Notes: generated by a model not told the origin, from the sequence alone. 64,000 bases of DNA from Dictyobacter aurantiacus (GCF_003967515.1 NZ_BIFQ01000001.1:868001-932000), one strand, 5' to 3'; shown: positions 9,106 to 18,025, counted from the stretch's first letter. A program made the numbers and translations.

Positions 9106-9381
9106 TTGACTAGAAAAGAGTCAGCTGATGGAAAACAATATGAAACAAGAGACGGCGGTCGTCATATTTCGGCGTGGGTAGTCGCGCTCATCGTGGCGAT
9201 GCTCCTCATTGTGCTCATCGCTATGCTGCTGGCCGGCTTGATCATCGGCATCATACTGCTTGGAATCCAGTTATGGATGCTCACGGTCGCCCTCAATCAG
9301 TATCTCCAGGGTCAGACCACAGGCTCATGGCAATTAGTGATCATCTCAGGCCTGGTCCTGATCGGTGGCATCATCGTCTGA
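9106..9381 (+). CDS. Small two-helix membrane protein (start uncertain)
   Basis: The reading frame holds two long hydrophobic segments: AWVVALIVAMLLIVLIAMLLAG, which runs on into IIGIILLGIQLWMLTV, and LVIISGLVLIGGIIV. The C-terminus has no charged tail. The only plausible starts in this frame are a TTG at 9106 or upstream codons lying in the hairpin at 9044. A better-placed ATG at 9128 (MENNMKQET) is in a different frame and would join this one only through a one-base frameshift near 9155. The gene may therefore be broken at its 5' end. No family recognised. Confidence 0.4.
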   Translation: MTRKESADGKQYETRDGGRHISAWVVALIVAMLLIVLIAMLLAGLIIGIILLGIQLWMLTVALNQYLQGQTTGSWQLVIISGLVLIGGIIV

Positions 9382-9465
9382 CGCGTGATGGACCGCCAGA
9401 TCCCAGGTCGCTCTAAAGAGATGATCCACTAACGTCAGCGCTAAGCGCTACATATATATATAAAG

Positions 9466-9500
9466 GAGAGAAGACAAGTACAGCCGACCTGCCTTCTCTC
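9466..9500 (-). terminator. Putative terminator of the sialidase-like gene
   Basis: An 8-bp stem (9466-9473 with 9493-9500). On the minus strand it is followed by a T/A-rich tract. It lies 26 bases after the 3' end of the minus-strand gene at 9526. Confidence 0.45.
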
Positions 9501-9525
9501 TTGCTTGTCCACAAAGGCACCACTA

Positions 9526-10959
9526 TTAATGAAGGATAGTCGGAATCCGGTTGTGGCTGCCTGTACTGATCGCGTATTCACCCTGACTGGTACGGCTACC
9601 ATGCATGAGCGCCAGACCTGCTGACGCCGTGTCAATGGTCTCGTTGAAAGTGCTTCCTGTAGGTGCGGTGGCAACAGCAAAGATGGGGAAGGCCTTACCA
9701 TTGGCGAAGGAGGTCGAGATATAATCACCGACCATACGCCCCTGGCTGGTATTGGCGATCCAGGACAGACTAATAGGGGTGCTGGTAAGCGTTGTGGCGG
9801 TTGACCAGCTGGCTCCACCATTGTTTGAGGAAACAAAACCGACCTGCAACTGGCAACTACTCGAACAGTAGTAATATGTCAGGGCGAGATGCGTAGAGCT
9901 ACCAGAAGTCGCTTTATCGACGGCGATACCTGGAATAACATGGTCGATGCCGCTCCCGACAGCATCCGTGGGGATGCGCGTAACCGTTGACCAGGTGCTT
10001 CCATTCGTTGAAGTGCTCATCACGATATCGTTCGCGCTGCACCCTGATTCAAAGCGGCAATCTTGCCAGACGACATAGACCTTGCCCGCACCATCGATCT
10101 CGGCCGAGGGGAGCGCCTCCGTGCGCAAACCAGAGACTCCGTGATCATTGACAGCAGAAACCGCCACCGCTCTCGTCCAGCTTGTTCCTCCATTGCTGGA
10201 TGTAAAGGCAGCGATATTACCTGAAGAGCTCAGATAGGGAACGATCACCGTCCCATTAGGCTGTACCAGAGGCTGACCTCCCAGGCCATGGTTATTGCCG
10301 GCGGTCGCTTTAGCGGTCCCCCAGGTGATACCTCCATCAGTAGAGGTACTCATCTGCAGCAGATTACTGGAGCTCGTTCTATCCCATTCGGTATAGCAGT
10401 GTCCATAGTAAGGACTGCTCGCCGTATTATCACAGACGATCCAGTTTTTATCGAGCGAGCCGCTGGCTACGGTAATAGGATTGGACCAGGTGTGGCCCCC
10501 ATCGGCTGAACGACTCGTCACTACCACTTCTGTATTGGATGTGGTAATGCCCAGACTTGAAATCAGCCAGGCGTTGTGGGCCGCGTCATAGGTGACGCTC
10601 GCATCGCTGATGGCGGTAAAAGATCCAGCGGGAGTAGCGAACGTGGTTGTGCCTGGCAAAAAGCCATGCGACCACGTCGTTCCATTATCATTGGAGGTGG
10701 CCCAACCAATATTTGAGCTACCACCTCCGTAGATACGGCCAACCTGAAAGGCTGCTACAATGGTTGATCCAAAAGAAAAACTATCGGGCTCAACCTCAGT
10801 CTGGTGCTGGCTACTGGAATTGGAATAGGGATCGGAACTTAATTGAACAAGGGTCGTTGCCGCGCTGGCGAGCGGCGAAAAGACAAGCGCACCCAGCCAG
10901 ACAGCGATAAGGGGGAAAACAAGAAACAGGCGTCCACGCCCATGCCGAAAAGCATCCAT
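9526..10959 (-). CDS. Secreted sialidase-fold (BNR/Asp-box repeat) protein
   Basis: About 477 residues with a Sec signal peptide at the N-terminus (basic FRHGRGR, hydrophobic core, cleavage after ASA in SPLASAATT). At least five Asp-box-like motifs with the S-x-D/N-x-G-x-x-W pattern follow: SNDNGTTW, SADGGHTW, STDGGITW, SSNGGTSW and STNGSTW, plus NNGGASW. This is the mark of a six-bladed sialidase-type beta-propeller. I do not see the Arg triad and Tyr/Glu of true sialidases clearly, so it may bind or cleave another glycan. ATG at 10959 was chosen because GGAGGAG lies 5 bases upstream. It is flanked by hairpins on both sides and probably monocistronic. Confidence 0.8.
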   Translation of the reverse strand: MDAFRHGRGRLFLVFPLIAVWLGALVFSPLASAATTLVQLSSDPYSNSSSQHQTEVEPDSFSFGSTIVAAFQVGRIYGGGSSNIGWATSNDNGTTWSHGFLPGTTTFATPAGSFTAISDASVTYDAAHNAWLISSLGITTSNTEVVVTSRSADGGHTWSNPITVASGSLDKNWIVCDNTASSPYYGHCYTEWDRTSSSNLLQMSTSTDGGITWGTAKATAGNNHGLGGQPLVQPNGTVIVPYLSSSGNIAAFTSSNGGTSWTRAVAVSAVNDHGVSGLRTEALPSAEIDGAGKVYVVWQDCRFESGCSANDIVMSTSTNGSTWSTVTRIPTDAVGSGIDHVIPGIAVDKATSGSSTHLALTYYYCSSSCQLQVGFVSSNNGGASWSTATTLTSTPISLSWIANTSQGRMVGDYISTSFANGKAFPIFAVATAPTGSTFNETIDTASAGLALMHGSRTSQGEYAISTGSHNRIPTILH

Positions 10960-11198
10960 GCATACTCCTCCTGCAGTGGTAACGCACCACACAAACAATC
11001 ATGTGAAGGCGCACAACAATAGGGATCATATTGAAGCAATAGGGCAAAATACGTTTCATTAAATGCATAGCGGGATCTGGCACATCACCTGCTATTTATA
11101 TATCATACTATATATTTAAAGTCAATGATATTACAAGATGCATTATACTATAAATTTCTTAGCATAGTACTCCTGGGCTATTATATACAGACGATCTT

Positions 11199-11271
11199 AA
11201 CGAACGATGATGTGAGGATCTTGGGAATGGTCATCCCCGAGATCCTCACATCATCGTTCGTTCGGTTTTTT
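11199..11271. terminator. Strong hairpin terminator (22-bp perfect stem, T6)
   Basis: Bases 11199-11220 pair perfectly with 11241-11262, followed on the plus strand by TTTTTT at 11266-11271. No plus-strand gene precedes it. It lies between the promoter side of the sialidase gene and the 3' end of the transporter remnant (11298, minus strand), so it probably acts on the latter or is bidirectional. Confidence 0.65.
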
Positions 11272-11297
11272 AAGAAATCCTGAATGACTCCCAGACC

Positions 11298-11573
11298 TTA
11301 TTGCCCCTCTGCTTTTTGTTCGCCGTTTTCTTTACCCTTATCTTCTTTGGAAGCTTCGGTAGCTACCTGCCCATAATTGAGAACAGCTACAAGGGTGACG
11401 CCACCAACAATATTGCCAATGAGTATAGGAAAAAGATACGCTCCTAATGCATACCAGAATCCGATTTTGCCAAGGCTCACCAGATAGAATGCGCTCACTG
11501 CATCAACAATAACGTGAGCAAAGGCGGCAACCCCAATAATGTAGGCTTCAATTGCCTCTTTGCGTGTTTTATT
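11298..11573 (-). pseudogene. Formate/nitrite transporter (FNT) family, C-terminal fragment
   Basis: About 90 codons remain: EAYIIGVAAFAHVIVDAVSAFYLV, then FWYALGAYLFPILIGNIVGGVTLVAVLNYGQV and a charged tail. The last part is the typical final helix of FNT/YfdC-type channels, which pass formate, nitrite or related anions. Full-length proteins have about 270-300 residues and six helices; here the frame is closed upstream by a TGA just before 11573 and no N-terminal part is visible. A formate channel remnant would fit a genome with formate dehydrogenase. Confidence 0.7.
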
Positions 11574-11820
11574 TCATAGAGAAGATCCAAAGTTATAAGT
11601 GATTGTCCTGGCAATGACAATCATCTCTCTATAAAGGGAGAGCAAAATGGAAATTTACCCGTATATCCATATATACTCTTTATATTTTACAGTGTATTCA
11701 TAATCGTTAGTGTTCACCAGACAAAGAGAAAAAAAGTACTAGAATCACATTGCCAAATAAATATTTAATTGTTATAGTATATTAAACCCTTGCTGCTAGT
11801 ACTAACATATTTTATATAAG

Positions 11821-11915
11821 CTCGACTTTGTACAAAAGTAGCAAAGTGAGCTCGCAGAAGAACGACAATCGAGGTCCTTTCTCAGCTCAACGAGCAAAAA
11901 ATGTACAAAGTCGAG
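11821..11915. mobile_element. 95-bp MITE with 14-bp terminal inverted repeats and ATAAG target duplication
   Basis: CTCGACTTTGTACA at 11821-11834 is exactly inverted at 11902-11915. The direct repeat ATAAG flanks both sides (11816-11820 and 11916-11920), as expected for a 5-bp target-site duplication. It is too short to code. Its right flank is immediately followed by repeat copy C. Confidence 0.75.
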
Positions 11916-11919
11916 ATAA

Positions 11920-12128
11920 GAGCGTGTCAGACTTTCATGATGATGGCCTGCGACCTGCATCGGTTTTCGCACCTGCGGTGCTCAGGATTCCTTTGTGTAT
12001 TGGTGCATCGGGCGCGCGGATGCGCGCCCGATGCACCAATACACAAAACCGGTGCGGCCGCGCAGCGGACGCCCGTGCGGGGGCGCTCATATGCCCCCAT
12101 GATGACGGGAATCAAATACATTCTAACA
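11920..12128 (+). repeat. Hairpin-rich dispersed repeat, copy C
   Basis: The best-preserved copy. Ends (GAGCGTGTCAGACTTTCATGATGATGG and, inverted, AGAATGTATTTGATTCCCGTCATCATGG, each given here only as related end sequences) form imperfect terminal inverted repeats. The centre is a perfect 21-bp-arm hairpin built on TTGGTGCATCGGGCGCGC, followed by CACAAAACCGGTGCGGCCGC and GGGGCGCTCATATG. Copies A and B share these blocks in the same order. It ends 20 bases before the start of the SRPBCC gene, so it may influence that gene's expression. Confidence 0.65.
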
Positions 12129-12149
12129 GGCGAACGAAAGGATGCAGCC

Positions 12150-12620
12150 ATGGCTCACTCATCATTTGAACAGGATATTTTCATACACGCCTCACCAGAA
12201 GAGGTTAAAACATTTCTATCTACCCTGGACAATCATACCCAGATTCACCCGTTGATCGTGAATATTCGGCATACACATACAAGTACCGCTCAGGATGGCA
12301 CAACGATCGACCACTATATTATTCGTGATCGTATGAAGCAGGGGCCTTTTCTTATGACATTCTCCTATCGTGTCGAGATGAGCATCAACGCGCAGGGAAC
12401 CATCGTCTATGATGCCCATCAAACTCCGGGCATCTACCTGCATAACACAACGCAGTGCCTGGCTGAAGGGGACGGTACGCGTGTCAAAGAACGGGTTGAG
12501 ATTACCTCTCCCGGACTGCTGGCAAAAACAGTGTATACCCAGGCCCTGGCCTCACATCAAGAAATGTTCATCAAGCTAAAGCAACTTCTCGAAGAGAGAT
12601 ATACCAGAACCGTATCCTGA
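12150..12620 (+). CDS. SRPBCC-superfamily (START/polyketide-cyclase-like) protein
   Basis: 156 residues with the SRPBCC layout: an opening strand FEQDIFIHASPEEVKTFLSTLDNHTQIHPLI, a central beta-sheet (TTIDHYIIRDRM, TFSYRVEMSI) and a long C-terminal helix (AKTVYTQALASHQEMFIKLKQLLEER) that closes the hydrophobic cavity. Members bind small hydrophobic ligands; the ligand here is unknown. GAAAGGA lies 8 bases before the ATG at 12150. Repeat copy C occupies its whole upstream region. The next gene follows after 38 bases on the same strand and may be co-transcribed. Confidence 0.7.
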   Translation: MAHSSFEQDIFIHASPEEVKTFLSTLDNHTQIHPLIVNIRHTHTSTAQDGTTIDHYIIRDRMKQGPFLMTFSYRVEMSINAQGTIVYDAHQTPGIYLHNTTQCLAEGDGTRVKERVEITSPGLLAKTVYTQALASHQEMFIKLKQLLEERYTRTVS

Positions 12621-12658
12621 GGTCGAAAGGATAGGAAAAAGCAGAAAGAAGCAAGACA

Positions 12659-13855
12659 ATGTTACAACCTCCTATGTCTGAACAACCTGTAGATCACCAA
12701 CCAGACCCAAAGGCATCCCCGCCACCCCGTGTCAACTGGTGGATACGCCACACAAGCTCGGGCTGGGATCAGCCTCAGGACACCATTGAGCAACGTGAAA
12801 AAACGCGCCGTAGTCGCCTGATGGCCTGGATTTTCCTGGCCATGTTATTATGCCTGGTGGCATATATTCCTGCTATATTCAGCGATCGAGCATCGGCTAT
12901 TACCGTGGTGGCTACAACTATTTGCGTGCTCATTGCCATTGTGTTGAATCGCAAAGGATTTGTCACCATAGCCGGAACATTTCTGGTTGTGTTGACTATC
13001 GCGGCGGTCATGGCCGTGATTGTTGGCTCTACCGATGGAAAGATCCACCTGGTCTATCTGCCAGCTTTCGACATTCTTGTGGTCTCAGTCATCCTTGGGG
13101 CCTCGATTCTGCCGCGTTACGCGGCCTTTATCATCGCCCTTGTGAACGTTATTTTGATCTATACCGATCTACTGCTCCAACCATGGTCTCCCGACCTGCA
13201 CCAGGCCATCGCCCAATATGGTATGCCGGTTATTGCGGGACGGCCAGTCACGATCCTGATCGTTGCCGCCATCATTGCTTTCCTCTGGACACGTGGCATG
13301 GATCAGGCGATCAGGCGTGCGGACCGCGCTGAAGAGTTGCGCGCCCTGGAGCAACGCTTCAAGGAATCGGAGGCCGAGCATGCCAGGCTTATCGAGGAAT
13401 TTATTCGCAATGTGATTACAGCGGTTGAGGCGCTTGCCAACGGACTCGAAGGGACGGTGCAATTGCCACCCAACCATCCACTTCAGGGGCAGGCGGCATT
13501 CGTCAACACACAGCTCAAGCAGTTCTACAAACTCAAGCAGTCCAATAGCATCGCGAATGAACAGACGCTGCATGCCGCCAGAATACTCTTGACAATGCTG
13601 CAACGCATCAATAACGATCGAGTCATGATCAACGGACTTGATCCAAGGCAATTTACCACACAGGTACCAGTCATTGATGAGATCGCAAGGTACCTCTACT
13701 ACTTCTTGCATGGGCAACATGTTCCGCAGCAATCAGCGGTGGCAGGACCATACGGAGCAGGGGTAAGTCCCAGCCAACAACGCTTCACCAATCCTAATCA
13801 ACATACCACCAATCCCAATCGGCGTTCGATGTATCCCAATCAGCAATCATGGTAG
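12659..13855 (+). CDS. Six-helix membrane protein with coiled-coil cytoplasmic domain
   Basis: 398 residues. After a proline-rich, charged N-terminus come six hydrophobic segments (about residues 55-215), then a coiled coil (ADRAEELRALEQRFKESEAEHARLIEEF) and a helical domain to about residue 350. The C-terminal tail is Asn/Pro/Gln-rich with three degenerate repeats of NPN-x-x (FTNPNQHTTNPNRRSMYPNQ). The plan resembles the sensor half of Ktedonobacteria histidine kinases, but no phosphoacceptor His or ATPase domain is present. It may be a stand-alone sensor or scaffold. No family assigned. A terminator follows at 13878. Confidence 0.65.
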   Translation: MLQPPMSEQPVDHQPDPKASPPPRVNWWIRHTSSGWDQPQDTIEQREKTRRSRLMAWIFLAMLLCLVAYIPAIFSDRASAITVVATTICVLIAIVLNRKGFVTIAGTFLVVLTIAAVMAVIVGSTDGKIHLVYLPAFDILVVSVILGASILPRYAAFIIALVNVILIYTDLLLQPWSPDLHQAIAQYGMPVIAGRPVTILIVAAIIAFLWTRGMDQAIRRADRAEELRALEQRFKESEAEHARLIEEFIRNVITAVEALANGLEGTVQLPPNHPLQGQAAFVNTQLKQFYKLKQSNSIANEQTLHAARILLTMLQRINNDRVMINGLDPRQFTTQVPVIDEIARYLYYFLHGQHVPQQSAVAGPYGAGVSPSQQRFTNPNQHTTNPNRRSMYPNQQSW

Positions 13856-13877
13856 GCAGAAAAAAAATCCCCTGGCC

Positions 13878-13914
13878 GCTGGCTCGTCCGCATGGATGGG
13901 CCAGCATTTTTTTC
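13878..13914 (+). terminator. Intrinsic terminator after the membrane-protein gene
   Basis: Stem GCTGGCTCGTCC / GGATGGGCCAGC with loop GCAT, including G-U pairs, followed by ATTTTTTT. It begins about 20 bases after the stop codon at 13855. The rest of the gene-free stretch 13915-14329 shows only the second terminator below and no supported gene. Confidence 0.75.
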
Positions 13915-14172
13915 TCCTAACCCGCCATCATTATCCTCGCAGATGCATTCCTTTCTCTGTCAGCGCACCCAACGTTACTTTTCTCACCCAATGCCGTACT
14001 GTCGGAGTAGGATTGGCCGCCATGGCGGCCAGTGATGTACCATTAATCGCTTCACAGGTCAGCCACCCTAAATCCTGAGGAATCTCTGGCTGGGCCTCCG
14101 ACCTCATCCCCCACCTGATCTATGGATTAGTGACGGCCACAACTTATGAATCAATAAAAGACAATGGATGAG

Positions 14173-14248
14173 AAAAACTGGTTCAGCGGAATGCATGAAA
14201 GCGGTTAGTCCTTGTATACCCCGCTGAACCAGTTTTTTCGGCTTTTTT
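14173..14248 (+). terminator. Intrinsic terminator
   Basis: 17-bp perfect stem AAAAACTGGTTCAGCGG (14173-14189) with 14221-14237, followed by T-runs at 14232-14238 and 14243-14248. It lies in the spacer before the aquaporin gene, perhaps as a leader attenuator or as a second terminator of the preceding unit. Confidence 0.7.
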
Positions 14249-14329
14249 CAAGCTAAACAACTAACCCAATTTTAACCAGAGACCGTTACGCTTATTTCTA
14301 ATATAGAAAGAAAACAATAATCTGAAGCT

Positions 14330-15112
14330 ATGGGTAAAACATCATATATGATAAAGCAGCAGGCATCAGGAACAGAAAGTTCTACGCGAAGAGCATTGTT
14401 GTTGCGGCGCTGTGGCGCTGAGGCCGTTGGCACCTATGCGTATGTCTTTATTGGATGTGGGGTGAAAATCGCTGCCACAAATACGAACGGCACTATCAAT
14501 CTTCTTTTGAATGCTCTTGCCTTCGGGCTCACGCTCTTCATCATGACTTTTGCCCTCAGCCATATTTCAGCTGCCCCCTTTAATCCAGCCATGACCCTTG
14601 GGTTGGCAGTCTCCAAACGTTTCCCCTGGCGTTATGTCATCCCATACTGGATCGCCCAATGTATTGGGACCATCGCGGCCAGCGCCACCCACGCCTGGCT
14701 GCTGCCCAAGCAGGCCCGGGCCGGCTTTTATGGAGCGACCATTCCCACGGTAAGTTATGGAAAAGCGGTCATGATTGAGGTTCTTATTACCAGCTTTCTC
14801 ATGATCGTCACGCTAGCCTCATCAACTGATCGGCGCGTCAGTCGCGCCGCGATCGGGCTGGCGACGGGCACAACTGTGGCAGTCTGCATCTTATTCGCGG
14901 GACCATTAACCGGGGGGAGTATGAATGCAGCCCGGAGCCTGGCACCCGCGCTCTTCGCGGGTGGAGCAGCGCTGAAGAGCCTCTGGATCTACTGGGTTGG
15001 GCCGCTGGCCGGTGCTATTCTGGGAGCCCTCATCTATGAAGGTGTGCGCGGAGGAACCAGGTATGCAACAAACATCCCTGAAGAAAGCGCTGAAAAAAAC
15101 GAACAGACCTGA
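14330..15112 (+). CDS. Aquaporin / MIP-family channel with altered second NPA box
   Basis: 260 residues with six predicted helices and the two half-helices of the MIP family. The N-terminal signature AEAVGTYAYVFIGCGVK, first box FNPAMTLG and following helices match water or small neutral solute channels. The second box, normally NPA, reads NAA in GGSMNAARSLAPALF; the downstream Arg of the selectivity filter is kept. The family moves water, glycerol or similar solutes across the membrane. The Pro to Ala change affects the helix cap at the pore centre and may change selectivity. The ribosome site is weak. A terminator-like hairpin precedes the gene. Confidence 0.85.
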   Translation: MGKTSYMIKQQASGTESSTRRALLLRRCGAEAVGTYAYVFIGCGVKIAATNTNGTINLLLNALAFGLTLFIMTFALSHISAAPFNPAMTLGLAVSKRFPWRYVIPYWIAQCIGTIAASATHAWLLPKQARAGFYGATIPTVSYGKAVMIEVLITSFLMIVTLASSTDRRVSRAAIGLATGTTVAVCILFAGPLTGGSMNAARSLAPALFAGGAALKSLWIYWVGPLAGAILGALIYEGVRGGTRYATNIPEESAEKNEQT

Positions 15113-15358
15113 AGAGCACCCTATAACAATCCATAGTTTCTTCAGTTTGAAGTTGCCTATGCTAACAATCCACTCTCCAGGCGCCAGTAGCCTATAGTTT
15201 TGTCGGCTGTACGCATGGTACGGATGAGATACGAATTAGCGCGTACATCCGTGTTATAGCATGAGGACTGTTGAGCCCACCTGCCAGAGGGCAAGACCGA
15301 TACTCTTTATGAAGCGAATGGTGAGACAGCCCAAAAAACAATAGAGGATTTTACTACT

Positions 15359-16720
15359 ATGTTCTGGACCAATCTTCTTGCCGCACGTACCCAGATGGGC
15401 GTCTCTTTTGTCTTTCATATCATCTTTTCAGTGCTCGGCGTTGGCCTACCGGTCCTGCTCTGCATCTCCGAGGGGCTGGCACTTTTCCGTAAAGATGCAC
15501 ATATGATGATGCTTGCCCGTCAATGGACGCGCGCCTTCGCCATTCTCTTCGCCATCGGCGCGGTCTCTGGCACCATCGTTGAGTTTGAGATCAGCCTGGT
15601 CTGGCCTATCTTCGCGGGTAAGGCAGGTGCGATCATCGGGCTTCCATTCGCGACCGAAGGCTTCGCCTTTTTTATGGAAGGCATCTTCCTCGGCCTGTAT
15701 CTCTATGGCTGGGGACGACTCTCACCAAAGGCACACTGGCTCTGCTCATTCCCTATCGTGCTTAGTGGAAGTAGCTCCGCCTGGTTCATTACCAGCGCCA
15801 ACTCATGGATGAATTCGCCCACTGGCTTCCAGATGGTCAATGGGAAGGTGACCAATATCGATCCCTTCGCCGCGATCCTCAATCCCAGCACGCCATTTGA
15901 GACAGTGCATATGATTCTGGCCTGCTATGTCGCGACCGGCCTGGGGGCTGCGGCTATCTACGCCTTTGGCATGCTGCGTGGGAAGCGCGATGATTATCAC
16001 CATCGTGGCCTGCTCATTGGACTCGCGCTGGGAGGGATCGCGATCCCACTCCAGATTGCATGCGGAGACTTAAACGCGCGCTCAATCGAAGATACGCAGC
16101 CCGCCAAGTACGCCGCGATGGAAGGGGCGATGTATTCAGGCAATGGCTTGCCGCTCTATATCGGCGGCATACCAGATCCAAACACGAAACAAACGCGATA
16201 CGCGATCATCATTCCCCAGGGTGAAAGCCTGCTATCCCATTTTACGATCAACTCTCATACAACAGGACTCGACGCCTTTCCACCCGCCGACCGACCCGAT
16301 CCGGTCCGCGTTCATCTCGCTTTTGATGCTATGGTGGGCTGTGGATTTTTCATATTCTTCGTCAGCGCGCTCTTCTGGTTTCTCTATCTTAAGCGCAAGG
16401 GGAGGATCCCAGAAAATAAATGGCTTCTGCGCGGCGTGGTCGTGGCCGGAGTATGTGGCTTTCTGGCGGTTGAGCTTGGCTGGATCACGACCGAAGAAGG
16501 TCGTCAGCCATGGATCATCTATAATATTATGCGCGTGGGAAGCGCGGTTACGCCCAATCCATTGATGACCATCAGCCTGATTGTCTTTTCCTGTATCTAT
16601 ATCCTGCTCGGGGTGACGCTGGTAGCGTTCTTAATTCTGATAGCCCGCCGCAGAGAAGCACAACGTTCGTGGTCTGAACTAATTGTGAAAGATACAGTAA
16701 AGGCTGAACCTATCAAATAA
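15359..16720 (+). CDS. cydA: Cytochrome bd quinol oxidase subunit I
   Basis: 453 residues. Ligands and signature residues are in place: H20 (heme b595 axial His), E100 and E107 in FATEGFAFFMEG, and the GWITTEEGRQPW motif near residue 380 that marks the quinol-oxidase loop region. The Q-loop is short, as in Gram-positive-type enzymes. CydA with CydB reduces O2 to water using quinol, without proton pumping, with high O2 affinity. cydB starts 14 bases downstream with an AAGGAG site. About 250 bases upstream carry no gene; some inverted symmetry around 15205-15255 might be regulatory but is not clear. Confidence 0.95.
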   Translation: MFWTNLLAARTQMGVSFVFHIIFSVLGVGLPVLLCISEGLALFRKDAHMMMLARQWTRAFAILFAIGAVSGTIVEFEISLVWPIFAGKAGAIIGLPFATEGFAFFMEGIFLGLYLYGWGRLSPKAHWLCSFPIVLSGSSSAWFITSANSWMNSPTGFQMVNGKVTNIDPFAAILNPSTPFETVHMILACYVATGLGAAAIYAFGMLRGKRDDYHHRGLLIGLALGGIAIPLQIACGDLNARSIEDTQPAKYAAMEGAMYSGNGLPLYIGGIPDPNTKQTRYAIIIPQGESLLSHFTINSHTTGLDAFPPADRPDPVRVHLAFDAMVGCGFFIFFVSALFWFLYLKRKGRIPENKWLLRGVVVAGVCGFLAVELGWITTEEGRQPWIIYNIMRVGSAVTPNPLMTISLIVFSCIYILLGVTLVAFLILIARRREAQRSWSELIVKDTVKAEPIK

Positions 16721-16734
16721 AGGAGCACCATTTC

Positions 16735-17784
16735 ATGATTCTGGCATATGCGGTTGCGGTCCTGCTCTGGCTCTCCTTAATTATCTATGCTGCTCTGGAA
16801 GGGGCTGACTTTGGAGGTGGCGTCTGGGACTTGCTGGCCTTTGGTTCGCAAAAAGATGCGATGCGCAACCTGATTAAAAATGCCATCGGGGCGGTCTGGG
16901 AGGCCAATAACGTCTGGTTGACCTATCTCATCGTTGGCCTGATGACGGCGTTCCCGTTTGTGGCCCAGACGCTGACAACGGCCTTTTTTATCCCACTGGT
17001 GCTGATCCTGATCGGCATTGTGCTGCGTGGTGCCGCGTTCGTTTTTCGTACCTTCAGCGCAAATACCAAGCTGGTGAGCGCGGCCTGGGGCCGGATCTTT
17101 AGTATCTCAAGCACATTTACGCCTTTTCTCTTTGGAGCGATGGCCGCGGCGGTCGCCAGCGGGCAGGTCCGTATCGTGAATGGACAGCCCCCGGTGGGCC
17201 TGGTCAGCGTCTGGCTAACCCCGTTCGCGATCGTCGTTGGTCTGATGGGTATCGCGTTGAGCGCCACCATTGCCGCGACATACCTTACGGTCGAGGCGCA
17301 GGGACAGGGCGATACGGCCATGACGGAGGCCTTCCGCATTCGTGGCCTCATCTCCGGGGGTGTTATGGCTGCGTTAGGAACCGTGGGCATCGCTCTCTCT
17401 CCCTGGGAGGCGCCCATTCTCTGGAATGGAATGATCGCGCATGCCATCTGGGCCGTAGTGATTACTGTCCTGCTGGGCCTGACGGTCGCCGGAGCCCTTT
17501 TCTACCGGCGCTATCGGCTCTCGCGCATCTTGATGATCTTTGAGACGGGGGCCCTGCTCGGTACCTGGGGATTAGCGCAGATCCCATACATTATTCCACC
17601 GGATCTGACCATCTCCAATACGGCCAGTCCTCCGACAACGCTTACCGAGCTCTTCATTTCCGCGCTCATCGGCATGTCCATGCTCATCCCATCGTTCTGG
17701 TTCCTCTTCCACATCTTCAAAGGGGCGCTCGTCATGCCGCCGATCCGCGAAGCAGAGGTGAGAGAAGAAGGCGAAAGGAGTTAA
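16735..17784 (+). CDS. cydB: Cytochrome bd quinol oxidase subunit II
   Basis: 349 residues, eight or nine predicted helices. The N-terminal AVLLWLSLIIYAALEGADFGGGVWDL and WEANNVWLTY are the classic CydB signatures; D and W residues there line the proton path and the heme d pocket. It stabilises the heme d site of CydA in the membrane complex. Good AAGGAG site before ATG. It is followed after 4 bases by a small membrane-protein gene, so the operon continues. Paralogy between CydA and CydB is expected for the family. Confidence 0.95.
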   Translation: MILAYAVAVLLWLSLIIYAALEGADFGGGVWDLLAFGSQKDAMRNLIKNAIGAVWEANNVWLTYLIVGLMTAFPFVAQTLTTAFFIPLVLILIGIVLRGAAFVFRTFSANTKLVSAAWGRIFSISSTFTPFLFGAMAAAVASGQVRIVNGQPPVGLVSVWLTPFAIVVGLMGIALSATIAATYLTVEAQGQGDTAMTEAFRIRGLISGGVMAALGTVGIALSPWEAPILWNGMIAHAIWAVVITVLLGLTVAGALFYRRYRLSRILMIFETGALLGTWGLAQIPYIIPPDLTISNTASPPTTLTELFISALIGMSMLIPSFWFLFHIFKGALVMPPIREAEVREEGERS

Positions 17785-17788
17785 TACC

Positions 17789-18025
17789 ATGACGCAGAAA
17801 CAACTCATTGAATCCGTGCTCGTTTATTCACTGATCCCACTCTTCACGATTGGGCTCCTTTTTCTGGTCGCGATCATCGCTCATTATCAGCAGGGCTTGC
17901 TGGCACAGAACCCGCTGAAAAAAACTGAACGGTCGTTTTCGCCGCTTCCCTACATTGTAACGGCGCTCCTGTTCGTGCTGTTTACGGTGGGGGCTGTTGC
18001 CAGTAGCAGAAGGAAAAAGGAATGA
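17789..18025 (+). CDS. Small two-helix membrane protein of the cyd operon
   Basis: 78 residues with two hydrophobic segments (YSLIPLFTIGLLFLVAIIAHYQQGL and YIVTALLFVLFTVGAVAS) and a basic C-terminus. GGAG lies 8 bases before the ATG. It sits 4 bases after cydB and its stop overlaps the next start (ATGA at 18022-18025). It is larger than CydX/CydS-type accessory peptides and has no recognisable match, but the tight linkage suggests an assembly or structural role in the bd oxidase. This role is inferred from position only. Confidence 0.65.
   Translation: MTQKQLIESVLVYSLIPLFTIGLLFLVAIIAHYQQGLLAQNPLKKTERSFSPLPYIVTALLFVLFTVGAVASSRRKKE

Noticed and set aside
3795..12128. Hairpin repeats considered as a CRISPR array
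   Set aside because: Only three ~200-bp copies, kilobases apart and in both orientations, with no regular spacers and no cas genes.
13896..14078. 60-codon plus-strand frame after the six-helix membrane protein
   Set aside because: It overlaps a terminator, lacks a ribosome site and shows no coding character.
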